DNA from: Bacteroidota bacterium
GTDB lineage: Bacteria; Bacteroidota; Bacteroidia; Bacteroidales; GCA-2748055
Length of the DNA stretch: 43,818 nucleotides
Direction: 5' to 3'
Assembly (NCBI GenBank): GCA_024244665.1
Contig: JAAEOI010000133.1
Span: 1-43,818, forward strand
Made by a program: the position numbers and the translations under genes. This document shows positions 26,022 through 34,016 of this stretch, piece after piece. The notes under the pieces are model-generated. The model was not told the origin of the DNA, ran no database searches, and was given only the letters and a program-made list of their open reading frames with translations. The stretch's first letter is position 1; every line of letters begins with the position of its first letter.

Positions 26022-27407
26022 ATGATGAAAACGAATTGGATTGTAGTATTCATATTGATTTCCCTGTTTGGATGTTCCGGGCAGAATGGCAAATCAGGAA
26101 GTGCTGTTGAACATACAGATAAAAATCTACTGTTTATCGTTGTGGATGACCTCACTACTACCCTGGGATGCTATGACCACCCGGTGGTCAAGACTCCCCA
26201 CATTGACCGATTGGCTGATATGGGCATCAGGTTCAACCACGCATACTGCAATTTTGCGGTCTGTAACCCCAGCCGCTCCTCATTCCTTACGGGGATGACC
26301 CCTGAAACCACAACCATACAGGATAACCGGGTACCACTACAATCGGTCATCGGGGAGTGGGTAAGCATGCCGTTCCTTTTTAAGCAGCATGGGTTTTATA
26401 CCATGAGCCTTGGCAAGATTTTCCATGGTACCACCAAACCCGAGCACAACGACCTGAAAGGCTGGGATGAGATCTATGGCTACAAGGCTACTGAAACTGG
26501 TAGAAAAGGGGAGGGGCGCAACCTCACTGATGGAGTATTAAAATGGTGTCATTGGAGAGCAGCTGAGGGGGATGATGAGGATCAGGCCGACGGGCAGATC
26601 GCTAAAAAGGCTGTGGAATTTATTAAAGCGGAACATGAAAAGCCCTTTTTTCTTGCAGTTGGTTTTCATAAACCTCACGATCCCTTTGTGGCTCCGAAGA
26701 AATACTTTGACCTCTATCCGCTGGAAGATTGTGTTCCCCCGGAACTACCGGAAGGATGGGAAGCACCCTATAAACACACGCTTCCCGGGGAGACCAGTGA
26801 ATTCAATAAATTCACTGACCTTGAAAGGAGAGAGTTCCTGAGGTCTTACTATGCCTGCTGCACTTTTATGGATGCACAGGTTGGGAAAGTGATATTGGCA
26901 CTCGAGGAATCGGGTCAGATGGACAATACGCTTATTGTATTCCTTGGCGACCATGGCTATCACCTGGGTGAGCATAACTGGTGGAACAAGGTGACTGTTT
27001 TTGAGAAGGGCACAAAAGCCCCGTTCATTGTGGCCGGTCAGTCTGCCGGAAAAAAAGGTGTTGAATCGGATGCCATGTTCGAATTCATCGATATCTATCC
27101 CACACTGGCCGAGTTGTTTAATCTGGAGGCCCCCGATCACCTGGAAGGGGAGAGTTTTGCCAGCGTGATTGGTGACCCTTCACTACCTTTCAGAAATGAG
27201 GTGCGCGCCATGACCCGAAGGGGCGAGATGGCGGGGAAGACCGTGAAAACTGCAGAGTGGAGGTATGTGGAATGGGACGGTGGAGAGAGGGGCTCCGAAT
27301 TATATGACCAGGCCGACGATCCCATGGAATACCGGAACCTGGCAGACGATACCACCTATGCAGATGTGGTCCATGAGATGAAATCACTGTTGAACGAAGC
27401 CCGTTAA
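26022..27407 (+). CDS. S1-family sulfatase, lipoprotein, iduronate-2-sulfatase-like
   Basis: Sulfatase with a lipobox (LFGC, Cys18). The first metal strand is NLLFIVVDDLTTTLG; the activation motif CNPSRSSFLTG has its Cys at residue 81; LGDHGYHLGEHNWW completes the site. FFLAVGFHKPHDPF and the KYFDLYP element are hallmarks of the iduronate-2-sulfatase-like branch (S1_7). That branch also includes enzymes acting on algal glycans, so the name does not fix the substrate. It is tightly spaced between the GH120-like gene and the next sulfatase (13 and 12 nt), supporting co-transcription. Confidence 0.93.
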   Translation: MMKTNWIVVFILISLFGCSGQNGKSGSAVEHTDKNLLFIVVDDLTTTLGCYDHPVVKTPHIDRLADMGIRFNHAYCNFAVCNPSRSSFLTGMTPETTTIQDNRVPLQSVIGEWVSMPFLFKQHGFYTMSLGKIFHGTTKPEHNDLKGWDEIYGYKATETGRKGEGRNLTDGVLKWCHWRAAEGDDEDQADGQIAKKAVEFIKAEHEKPFFLAVGFHKPHDPFVAPKKYFDLYPLEDCVPPELPEGWEAPYKHTLPGETSEFNKFTDLERREFLRSYYACCTFMDAQVGKVILALEESGQMDNTLIVFLGDHGYHLGEHNWWNKVTVFEKGTKAPFIVAGQSAGKKGVESDAMFEFIDIYPTLAELFNLEAPDHLEGESFASVIGDPSLPFRNEVRAMTRRGEMAGKTVKTAEWRYVEWDGGERGSELYDQADDPMEYRNLADDTTYADVVHEMKSLLNEAR

Positions 27408-27419
27408 TCGTACATTCCT

Positions 27420-29033
27420 ATGAAAATAGTTGGAATCTTTCAACCGGCAATCGTGGCATTGGGGCTGCTCGCTTTTGTAGCCTCCTGTTCGAACCGGCCA
27501 CCTGCCGATTCACAGAACGGGAAACCCAATGTGATCATCCTCTTTTCCGACCAGCACCAAAAGAAGGTGATGGGATTTGAAGGTCACCCCGATGTGATCA
27601 CTCCCAGCCTGGACCGGCTGGCCGGTGAATCCGTGATTTTTGACCGGGCATACTGTAGCCAGGGTATCTGTACTCCATCCCGCTCATCCATGATGACCGG
27701 TTTGAGTGTGCGTACCCTGGGATTCATCAATAACTCGGGACATACCTCCGTGATGGATGATGCGGTCTCCATGGCCACCATATTCAGGCTGAACGGTTAC
27801 CGTACCTATGCCTTTGGGAAGAGACATCTTACCCATGCCATTGATGAAGGTTGGGATGTAAAAAAGGATCATGCCTATAGACCGGATGACGATGATAATT
27901 ATGTGAGCTGGATTGAGCGGAACGGTTATGCGAAGGAATTTGCTTCGGATTGGGCGGCTGAATTTGGCAGAGGGCCGCGAGGCTCTTCAGAATTTGAGTC
28001 TGAAATTCCAACGGCCGACCTGGGAACACGTATCTCAAAACTGCCGGAGGAGTTTACCATGGAGGCCTACACGGCCATGGAAACCATAAAAATGATCAGG
28101 GCACATGAAAAGAGTGACAGTGCTTTTTTTTGCTGGTCAAGTTTTTACCGTCCCCATCAACCCTACAATCCCTTGCCCGGGTATATGGATATGTATGATG
28201 TTTCCCGGTGGGGTGAAGGCACGCAGAGTGGGGGTGGCATAAAGAGACCTGCCAGTTTTTATGAACCCACAGAAAATCTTCCTCCCCAGTTGCAGCTCCA
28301 GCGAAATGGGGGCAATAAGGTCTGGAACATGGATAAAGCTTTTGAGGATGAACAACTATGGAGAAACTACATCGGAGCTTACTATGCACTGGTTACAGAA
28401 ATCGACCACCATGTGGGTGAGATCCTCAGTGTCCTGGAGGAGACCGGGCAGGAGAATGAAACCATTGTGATCTATACCTCAGATCACGGCGATTTTGTGG
28501 GAAATCACGGGATGGTGGAGAAATGTGCATTCGGACAAAATGTCTATGAAGACATTCTGAATGTCCCCCTGATCATTAAGTATCCTGGTAAAAAGGAGCA
28601 TGGGAAACGGATTGGTGAACTGGTGACACTTTCCGATGTGCTGCCCACCCTGATTGAGCTGCTAGACCTGGATGTGCCTGAATTGAAATACCCCATACAG
28701 GGTGAATCCATGGTGGATTTGATGTACAATAACGGGTCCATGAACCGGGAATATATTGTTTCCGAGAGCTGGTCACAGGCCTCGGTGATTACCCGGGATT
28801 TTAAGCTTGGGATCATGCTGGATCCCACCTCTGCCAAGAACAAGATGGATTTTCGTGATTTCGGAGATATGTTCTTTGATATGAAATTGGATCCGCTGGA
28901 GACTGAAAACCGGATCAGCGATCCGGACTACCAGGAGCAGATCCAATTGCTGAGGCACTATTATAATGAGTATACGGAGAATATCCCGGCTACCGGGAAA
29001 GAGGAGACGGTAAAACAACTTATGGATCAATAA
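27420..29033 (+). CDS. S1-family sulfatase, lipoprotein, DQ-type
   Basis: Sulfatase with lipobox FVASC (Cys23). The first metal strand reads PNVIILFSDQH, with Gln in place of the second Asp, a natural variant seen in several sulfatase and phosphonate-hydrolase branches. The activation motif CTPSRSSMMTG has its Cys at residue 84; FGKRH replaces the more usual GKWH; YTSDHGDFVGNHGM is the second metal block. The stop codon lies inside the first unit of an 18-bp tandem duplication (29031-29066). Substrate unknown. Confidence 0.93.
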   Translation: MKIVGIFQPAIVALGLLAFVASCSNRPPADSQNGKPNVIILFSDQHQKKVMGFEGHPDVITPSLDRLAGESVIFDRAYCSQGICTPSRSSMMTGLSVRTLGFINNSGHTSVMDDAVSMATIFRLNGYRTYAFGKRHLTHAIDEGWDVKKDHAYRPDDDDNYVSWIERNGYAKEFASDWAAEFGRGPRGSSEFESEIPTADLGTRISKLPEEFTMEAYTAMETIKMIRAHEKSDSAFFCWSSFYRPHQPYNPLPGYMDMYDVSRWGEGTQSGGGIKRPASFYEPTENLPPQLQLQRNGGNKVWNMDKAFEDEQLWRNYIGAYYALVTEIDHHVGEILSVLEETGQENETIVIYTSDHGDFVGNHGMVEKCAFGQNVYEDILNVPLIIKYPGKKEHGKRIGELVTLSDVLPTLIELLDLDVPELKYPIQGESMVDLMYNNGSMNREYIVSESWSQASVITRDFKLGIMLDPTSAKNKMDFRDFGDMFFDMKLDPLETENRISDPDYQEQIQLLRHYYNEYTENIPATGKEETVKQLMDQ

Positions 29034-29066
29034 CCCAAAAATATTCCTTAACCCAAAAATATTCCT
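29031..29066 (+). repeat. 18-bp tandem duplication between sulfatase and Gfo/Idh gene
   Basis: The 18-bp unit TAACCCAAAAATATTCCT occurs twice with no gap. The first copy contains the sulfatase stop codon; the second ends 1 nt before the next gene's ATG. ATTCCT just before an ATG also occurs ahead of the sulfatase at 27420, so the unit probably carries part of the translation-initiation leader. Confidence 0.95.
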
Positions 29067-29067
29067 T

Positions 29068-30531
29068 ATGAAACGAAGAGATTTTGTCAGAAATGTGAGT
29101 GCTTCCAGCCTCGCCTTTTCAGTAGTTCCAAGTTTTGCAGTCTCAGGCCTGGGTCATACAGCTCCCAGCGATAAACTGAACATTGCCGGAATTGGTGTCG
29201 GGGCCGGTGGAAAAGGAAAAGTGAACCTGAAGAATATGGTGGGGCAGAACATTGTGGCCCTGTGTGATTGTGATTACGCCTATGCCGACCCGGTTTTTAA
29301 AACCTATCCCAAAGCCAAAAAGTACAAGGACTATCGCAAAATGCTTGAGAAGCAGAAAGACATTGATGCGCTTGTCATTGCCACCCCTGACCATACACAT
29401 GCGCTTATTGCGGCTGCCGGCATGGAACTTGGAAAAAATGTTTATCTGCAAAAACCCCTGACCCATTCGATCTGGGAGTCCCGTTATCTCACCGAACTGG
29501 CCGGAAGAACCGGAGTCGTTACCCAGATGGGAAATGAGGGTCACTCAAAAGATACTGTATATGAAGTAGCCGAAGTTGTCCAAAGTGGGTGCCTGGGAAC
29601 CATCAGGGAAGCTCATGTCTGGACCAACCGGCCCATCTGGCGGCAGGGGATGCCAAAGCCCCTCAAGGAGGTAGCCGTTCCAAAAACACTGGATTGGGAT
29701 CTTTTTATCGGTCCGGCCAAAATGCGTGCCTACAGCCCTGAGTATCATCCATGGATCTGGCGTGGCTGGTGGGATTATGGTACAGGAGCTCTGGGTGATA
29801 TGGGATGCCACCTGCTGGACGTTCCCAACTTTGCCCTGCAACTTGGACAACCTGTAGCCTTCCAGGGCAGTTCTTCTCTGGTGAATACGGAGAGCGCGCC
29901 GGCAGCTTCCAGGGTATGCTATCAATTCCCGGCCAGGAAAAACCTTCCTTATTGTGCTTTTCCGGAATTGGAATTAACCTGGTATGATGGAGGATTAATG
30001 CCTACCCGTCCTTTCGATTTGCCCAACGATGCACCAATGAATCCTGGGGGTGGCTTTATGTTTATCGGGTCTGAAGCCACCTTAATTTCCAGATCCTATG
30101 GAAGTGATTGGAAGGTCTATAAGAACGGACAGGAGTTTCAACCTGAGACCCTGGTGGACTTAGGCCGTGTCCCCGATCATCCCCTTGGAGGAGGAAGACA
30201 CGAAATGCATTTTGTGGAATGCTGCAAGAATGGAGAATCTCCTTCATCCAGTTTTGATTACTCCGGACCCTTCAATGAGATGGTGGTAATGGGTAACCTG
30301 GCTGTCAGGTTGCAATCTCTTAAAAAGACACTTCTGTGGGACAGCGAAAAGATGCAGGTCACCAATATTGGAGCGGAAGAGAAGATTAAGACTTCAAAAC
30401 TCTTCCCCTATTCCAGTGACATTGTAAGCAAAAGGGTAGATGATCAGTCCCGGAAATGGGTGGAGCAGAATGCCCTGGAAATGTGCAATGAATGGATTAA
30501 ACACGAGTATTTTAACGGTTATAAACTCTAA
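29068..30531 (+). CDS. Tat-exported Gfo/Idh/MocA-family oxidoreductase
   Basis: NAD(P)-dependent sugar oxidoreductase family; some members oxidise C3 of glycosides, others act as GH109 glycosidases. The N-terminus RRDFVRN with a hydrophobic stretch is a twin-arginine signal. The Rossmann segment is IAGIGVGAGGKGK; ATPDHTHALIA and LQKPLTHS carry the conserved Lys129 (QKP replaces EKP); GDMGCHLLDVP supplies Asp244, His248 and Asp251, the typical active-site set. The DUF1080 gene starts 4 nt after the stop, a pairing that suggests oxidation to a 3-keto sugar followed by cleavage. The redox cofactor presumably travels with the folded protein. A pure GH109 role cannot be excluded. Confidence 0.9.
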   Translation: MKRRDFVRNVSASSLAFSVVPSFAVSGLGHTAPSDKLNIAGIGVGAGGKGKVNLKNMVGQNIVALCDCDYAYADPVFKTYPKAKKYKDYRKMLEKQKDIDALVIATPDHTHALIAAAGMELGKNVYLQKPLTHSIWESRYLTELAGRTGVVTQMGNEGHSKDTVYEVAEVVQSGCLGTIREAHVWTNRPIWRQGMPKPLKEVAVPKTLDWDLFIGPAKMRAYSPEYHPWIWRGWWDYGTGALGDMGCHLLDVPNFALQLGQPVAFQGSSSLVNTESAPAASRVCYQFPARKNLPYCAFPELELTWYDGGLMPTRPFDLPNDAPMNPGGGFMFIGSEATLISRSYGSDWKVYKNGQEFQPETLVDLGRVPDHPLGGGRHEMHFVECCKNGESPSSSFDYSGPFNEMVVMGNLAVRLQSLKKTLLWDSEKMQVTNIGAEEKIKTSKLFPYSSDIVSKRVDDQSRKWVEQNALEMCNEWIKHEYFNGYKL

Positions 30532-30534
30532 AAG

Positions 30535-31224
30535 ATGAAAACAAAGATTTTATCATGGGCAATAATACTGGTTTCTGTTACCCTCATGGCACAGGAACGG
30601 GACAACACCCTCTCACCCGCCGATTTTGCTTCCGGGTGGTCCCTGCTTTTTGACGGAGAAACACTCAGGGGGTGGAAAGCATACAACGGGGACGAACCTC
30701 AAACCTGGAAGGTAGATGAAAACGCATTATTCTGCGATGGATCCAGTGGCGGTGATGACATTATGACTGTGGAATGCTTTGGTGATTTTGACCTGAAGTT
30801 TGAATGGAAAATTGAGGCGGAAGGAAACAGTGGTGTGATTTACCTGACCCGGGAAGGAAGGCAATGGAATCGGCCCTATCTGACCGGCCTGGAGTACCAG
30901 GTGCATGATGAAGAGGATAATTTCAGCATTAATTCAGTTGGTTCCGTCTACGATGTGTATGCTCCCTCTCACAATAAAAAAGTGAATCCTGCCCTGGAAT
31001 GGAACAGCGGCAGAATACGTCTTTCCAAGGGTATGATCACCCACTGGGTCAATGGTGAGCTTGTGGTGAACTGCCAGTTGTATTCTGATGACTGGGACGA
31101 TAAAGTGGCGGCATCCAAATGGAAGGACAACCCATTTTACGGAAAATCTCCCTTTGGTCATATCGATTTCCAGAACCACGGAAGCCAAGTATGGTATAAA
31201 AATGTAAAAATTTTGAGGCTGTAA
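30535..31224 (+). CDS. 3-keto-disaccharide hydrolase family protein (DUF1080)
   Basis: Secreted concanavalin-like jelly-roll protein of the DUF1080 family (PF06439), whose characterised members cleave 3-keto-glycosides. The signal peptide ends at LMAQ. Family marks are GWSLLFDGETLRGWK, ALFCDG, GDFDLKFEWKIEAEGNSGV, YLTGLEYQVHDEED and the closing GHIDFQNHGSQVWYKNVKI. Length of 229 residues is typical. It lies 3 nt after the Gfo/Idh gene, and its TAA stop overlaps the next sulfatase's ATG by one base. With the oxidoreductase it may form a two-step oxidation-elimination route for desulfated sugars. The reaction here is inferred from family and neighbour. Confidence 0.9.
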   Translation: MKTKILSWAIILVSVTLMAQERDNTLSPADFASGWSLLFDGETLRGWKAYNGDEPQTWKVDENALFCDGSSGGDDIMTVECFGDFDLKFEWKIEAEGNSGVIYLTREGRQWNRPYLTGLEYQVHDEEDNFSINSVGSVYDVYAPSHNKKVNPALEWNSGRIRLSKGMITHWVNGELVVNCQLYSDDWDDKVAASKWKDNPFYGKSPFGHIDFQNHGSQVWYKNVKILRL

Positions 31225-32834
31225 TGATCAGAATTATATCATTGAATATGAATTCACGAAGGATAATAGTTGCTTTGGGGTTCTGCCTGACAGGGCTGAT
31301 ATCAATCCAGACAAGCGCCCAGCATAGGCAGAACCTGTTGTTTATCATGACCGACCAGCAGCGCTATGATGCATTGAGCATTGCCGGGAATTCGGTGCTG
31401 CAGACACCAAACCTGGATCGCCTGGCCAGGCAGGGAGTTTATTTTGAGAATGCCTACTCGGCCTGTGCAGTCTGTGCGCCGGCAAGGTCCTCCATTCTTA
31501 CAGGCCATACAGTTGAGAATACGGGAATGCGCACAAACGACAGGGCATACTATTATGAGGGGGAGGCTGTGATGACCATGCCCACCTTTGATGAGATCCT
31601 CAGTGAGAACGGATATCACTGTGAGTATTACGGCAAGTGGCACAGTCATACCTCCCATACCACTGTCTATAAAAACCCGAAACTATACTCCATGAATGGG
31701 AGTTCAGTTTTTGGGCATGGCGGACAGAAGTATGTGCACCTGGATTACCTGGATGAACATGTTCCAAAAAGAGAACTGAAACCTGGAGAGTTGTTCGATT
31801 CCATGACCAAAAGGCCCTATGAAACCGATCCCCTGGATCGGCACCATGGAATGACCGATGCAGAACTACAGGCGCTGAATGAAAGATCTCCCCAATGTGA
31901 TATGCACGGGGCACTACAAATTCCCAAAGAGCATACCCTCACTGCATTCCAGGCCAAAGAGACTATAGAGGCTATCGAACGCCTGAAAGACCAGGCCTTT
32001 AGCATTACCTGTTCATTTCATTTCCCACACGCTCCCATGCTTCCTCCGGAACCCTATTACAGCATGTACCCGGCAGCCGAGATGGTTCCTCCCGTCAGTC
32101 TGAATGATGCCATGGAAAACTCGCCCTATAAAAATGCTAACGGACGATTAGGATTACCGGAGTATTCTGACCCTGAGAAGATCAAATACATGATTTCCAA
32201 CTACTACGGGCTTGTAAAGGAGATTGACGACTGGGTAGGCAAAATTCTTGAAAAGCTGGATGAAACCGGACTCACGGAGAGTACCCTGGTTATTTTCACC
32301 AGCGACCATGGTGAGATGCTGGGGGCTCACGGACTACGTGAAAAGAATGTGTTCTACGAGGAGTCGGCACACATCCCCCTCTTATTGCGTTTTCCGGGTG
32401 AGATTGAGCCTGGCACCACGGTGGATGGATATATCTCCCACGTGGATATATTTGCCACCATTTTGGACTATCTGGAAATCGGTGAATATGAATCGGATGG
32501 GAAGAGTCTTCGCGGTTTAGTTGAAGGGCGGGATACAGATCAGGGAGAATACGTAGTCACCGAGTGGAACTACAGGGGTGATATCTCACCCAATTACATG
32601 GTAGTGAAGGGTGGATGGAAGTTAATGATTCCTTACTCAAAGAGTTCAGAGCTCATTAATGCCTTGTATGATCTGACCAACGATCCATATGAAATGGATA
32701 ACCTGCTTGGCAAAAATCCGGAGCGGGAATTGTATGAAGAGCGTGCGGAGGAACTCAGGCGATGCCTGCTGGATTGGCTGAAGAAAAACGGATCGAAACA
32801 CCACGAAGGTGTCAAGGAAAGGAAACTAATCTAA
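31224..32834 (+). CDS. S1-family sulfatase, secreted, DQ-type
   Basis: Sulfatase with a cleavable signal peptide (ending QTSAQ) rather than a lipobox. ATG 31224 overlaps the previous stop by one base; an in-frame ATG at 31248 would give a more typical signal peptide and may be the true start. The metal strand is NLLFIMTDQQRYD (Gln variant); the activation motif CAPARSSILTG has its Cys at residue 84, with Ala in place of Ser or Thr; GKWHSH and FTSDHGEMLGAHGL complete the site. It is the last gene of the ten-gene run, and a gap of about 190 bp separates it from the heme operon. Substrate unknown. Confidence 0.93.
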   Translation: MIRIISLNMNSRRIIVALGFCLTGLISIQTSAQHRQNLLFIMTDQQRYDALSIAGNSVLQTPNLDRLARQGVYFENAYSACAVCAPARSSILTGHTVENTGMRTNDRAYYYEGEAVMTMPTFDEILSENGYHCEYYGKWHSHTSHTTVYKNPKLYSMNGSSVFGHGGQKYVHLDYLDEHVPKRELKPGELFDSMTKRPYETDPLDRHHGMTDAELQALNERSPQCDMHGALQIPKEHTLTAFQAKETIEAIERLKDQAFSITCSFHFPHAPMLPPEPYYSMYPAAEMVPPVSLNDAMENSPYKNANGRLGLPEYSDPEKIKYMISNYYGLVKEIDDWVGKILEKLDETGLTESTLVIFTSDHGEMLGAHGLREKNVFYEESAHIPLLLRFPGEIEPGTTVDGYISHVDIFATILDYLEIGEYESDGKSLRGLVEGRDTDQGEYVVTEWNYRGDISPNYMVVKGGWKLMIPYSKSSELINALYDLTNDPYEMDNLLGKNPERELYEERAEELRRCLLDWLKKNGSKHHEGVKERKLI

Positions 32835-32927
32835 AAAGATATACCACTGAAATTTTCGATTCATAAAGGAATAAGCTCTCAGATTAACAACTCAACAGAT
32901 TTGCTTCAGAATTGAATATTATCATTG

Positions 32928-32973
32928 TTCACAGTTTACTGTTTAACTATTCACAGTTCACTGCAATAGTGAA
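32928..32973 (+). promoter_or_regulatory. Repeat and dyad upstream of the heme-uptake operon
   Basis: TTCACAGTTTACTG at 32928 recurs as TTCACAGTTCACTG at 32950, 22 bp (two helical turns) apart with one mismatch. The second copy also begins a dyad, TTCACT at 32957 and AGTGAA at 32968, with a 5-nt spacer. The site lies 56 nt before the HmuY-like gene. It looks like an operator for an iron- or heme-responsive regulator; the regulator is not identified. Confidence 0.4.
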
Positions 32974-33028
32974 TATAATATGTATTCAATCCAACTTTAA
33001 CTGAGACTTTAATTTATACATTAAGAAT

Positions 33029-34003
33029 ATGAAGAACCTGATTTACCTGCTGCTTGCTCTGTTCATTCTTTCCTCCTGTGAAAAATCAAATGAACCCGAT
33101 CCGCCACTTACTTTTGCCGATTCCATCAGTATGGGTGCCGGATATGCAGAAGAAGTATATTATAGTCTTGAGAATGGTTTTGTTTCAACAGCCTCTCGTT
33201 CGGGCTGGGATATCGCCTTTTCGACCGACCCGAGGAGTTCAACGGTATTAATAAATGAAGGCTATGGGGTAGAGTTATATGCCTACCCTCTGGGAGACCT
33301 TTCTGCGTGGGATGCAGTAGACGCATCTAGCCTGGCTGATTGGCCTGCCCTGTACAATTCAGATACCTCATGGTTTAACGGGGCATTCGATCGGAATGCC
33401 ACAGGTCATCCCGACTACGGATGGGGTGTCTATAATTCACAAAACCATGATGTGATCGGCGATTCCCTGTTTATCATCAAATTAGGTGATGGCTCGTTAA
33501 AAAAGATTTTCATCGAGAAGAGGGGAGCCATGACAAACTCCTTTACTGTTAAGTATGGAGATATTGATGAGGCAGGAGAATCCATGGAGATATCCTGCGG
33601 AGGCTATACGGCCAAAAACTTCATCTATCTATCACTTTCAAGTGGAGAGGTAATGGATTTTGAGCCGGACAAAAGCACCTGGGACCTTCTGTTTACAAAA
33701 TATCACGATGAATCTATTCCATATATCGTTACCGGGGTTCTGTCTAACTCCAATGTTGAGACTGCTGAGATCAGAAACATCGATCCCGCATTGGCTGATA
33801 CTACAGATGGGGTGTTCAGCGGTGATATCTCAATTATCGGGGCTGACTGGAAATCATATGACAGGGGTTCATCTGCCTACAATATCGAACCTGATCTATG
33901 CTATTTCGTGAGAAGCGGGGAGGAAACTTTCAAACTGACCTTTACCGGAACTGATGGAAGTGCTTCAGGCAAGGTTGTTTTTGACATTGAGAAGTTAGAT
34001 TAA
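33029..34003 (+). CDS. HmuY-like heme-binding lipoprotein
   Basis: Probable outer-surface lipoprotein of the HmuY family, which captures heme and passes it to a TonB receptor. The lipobox is LSSC with Cys17. The sequence has two related halves of beta-rich type, with WDIAFST early and WDLLFTKYH, YIVTGVLSN and GADWKSYD later, then CYFVRSGEETFKLTFT, characteristic of Bacteroidota HmuY-like proteins. Length of 324 residues is longer than Porphyromonas HmuY but normal for this wider group. It is 13 nt upstream of the TonB receptor. No heme-ligand residue can be assigned with certainty. Confidence 0.78.
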   Translation: MKNLIYLLLALFILSSCEKSNEPDPPLTFADSISMGAGYAEEVYYSLENGFVSTASRSGWDIAFSTDPRSSTVLINEGYGVELYAYPLGDLSAWDAVDASSLADWPALYNSDTSWFNGAFDRNATGHPDYGWGVYNSQNHDVIGDSLFIIKLGDGSLKKIFIEKRGAMTNSFTVKYGDIDEAGESMEISCGGYTAKNFIYLSLSSGEVMDFEPDKSTWDLLFTKYHDESIPYIVTGVLSNSNVETAEIRNIDPALADTTDGVFSGDISIIGADWKSYDRGSSAYNIEPDLCYFVRSGEETFKLTFTGTDGSASGKVVFDIEKLD

Positions 34004-34016
34004 TTTCAATCGTTCA

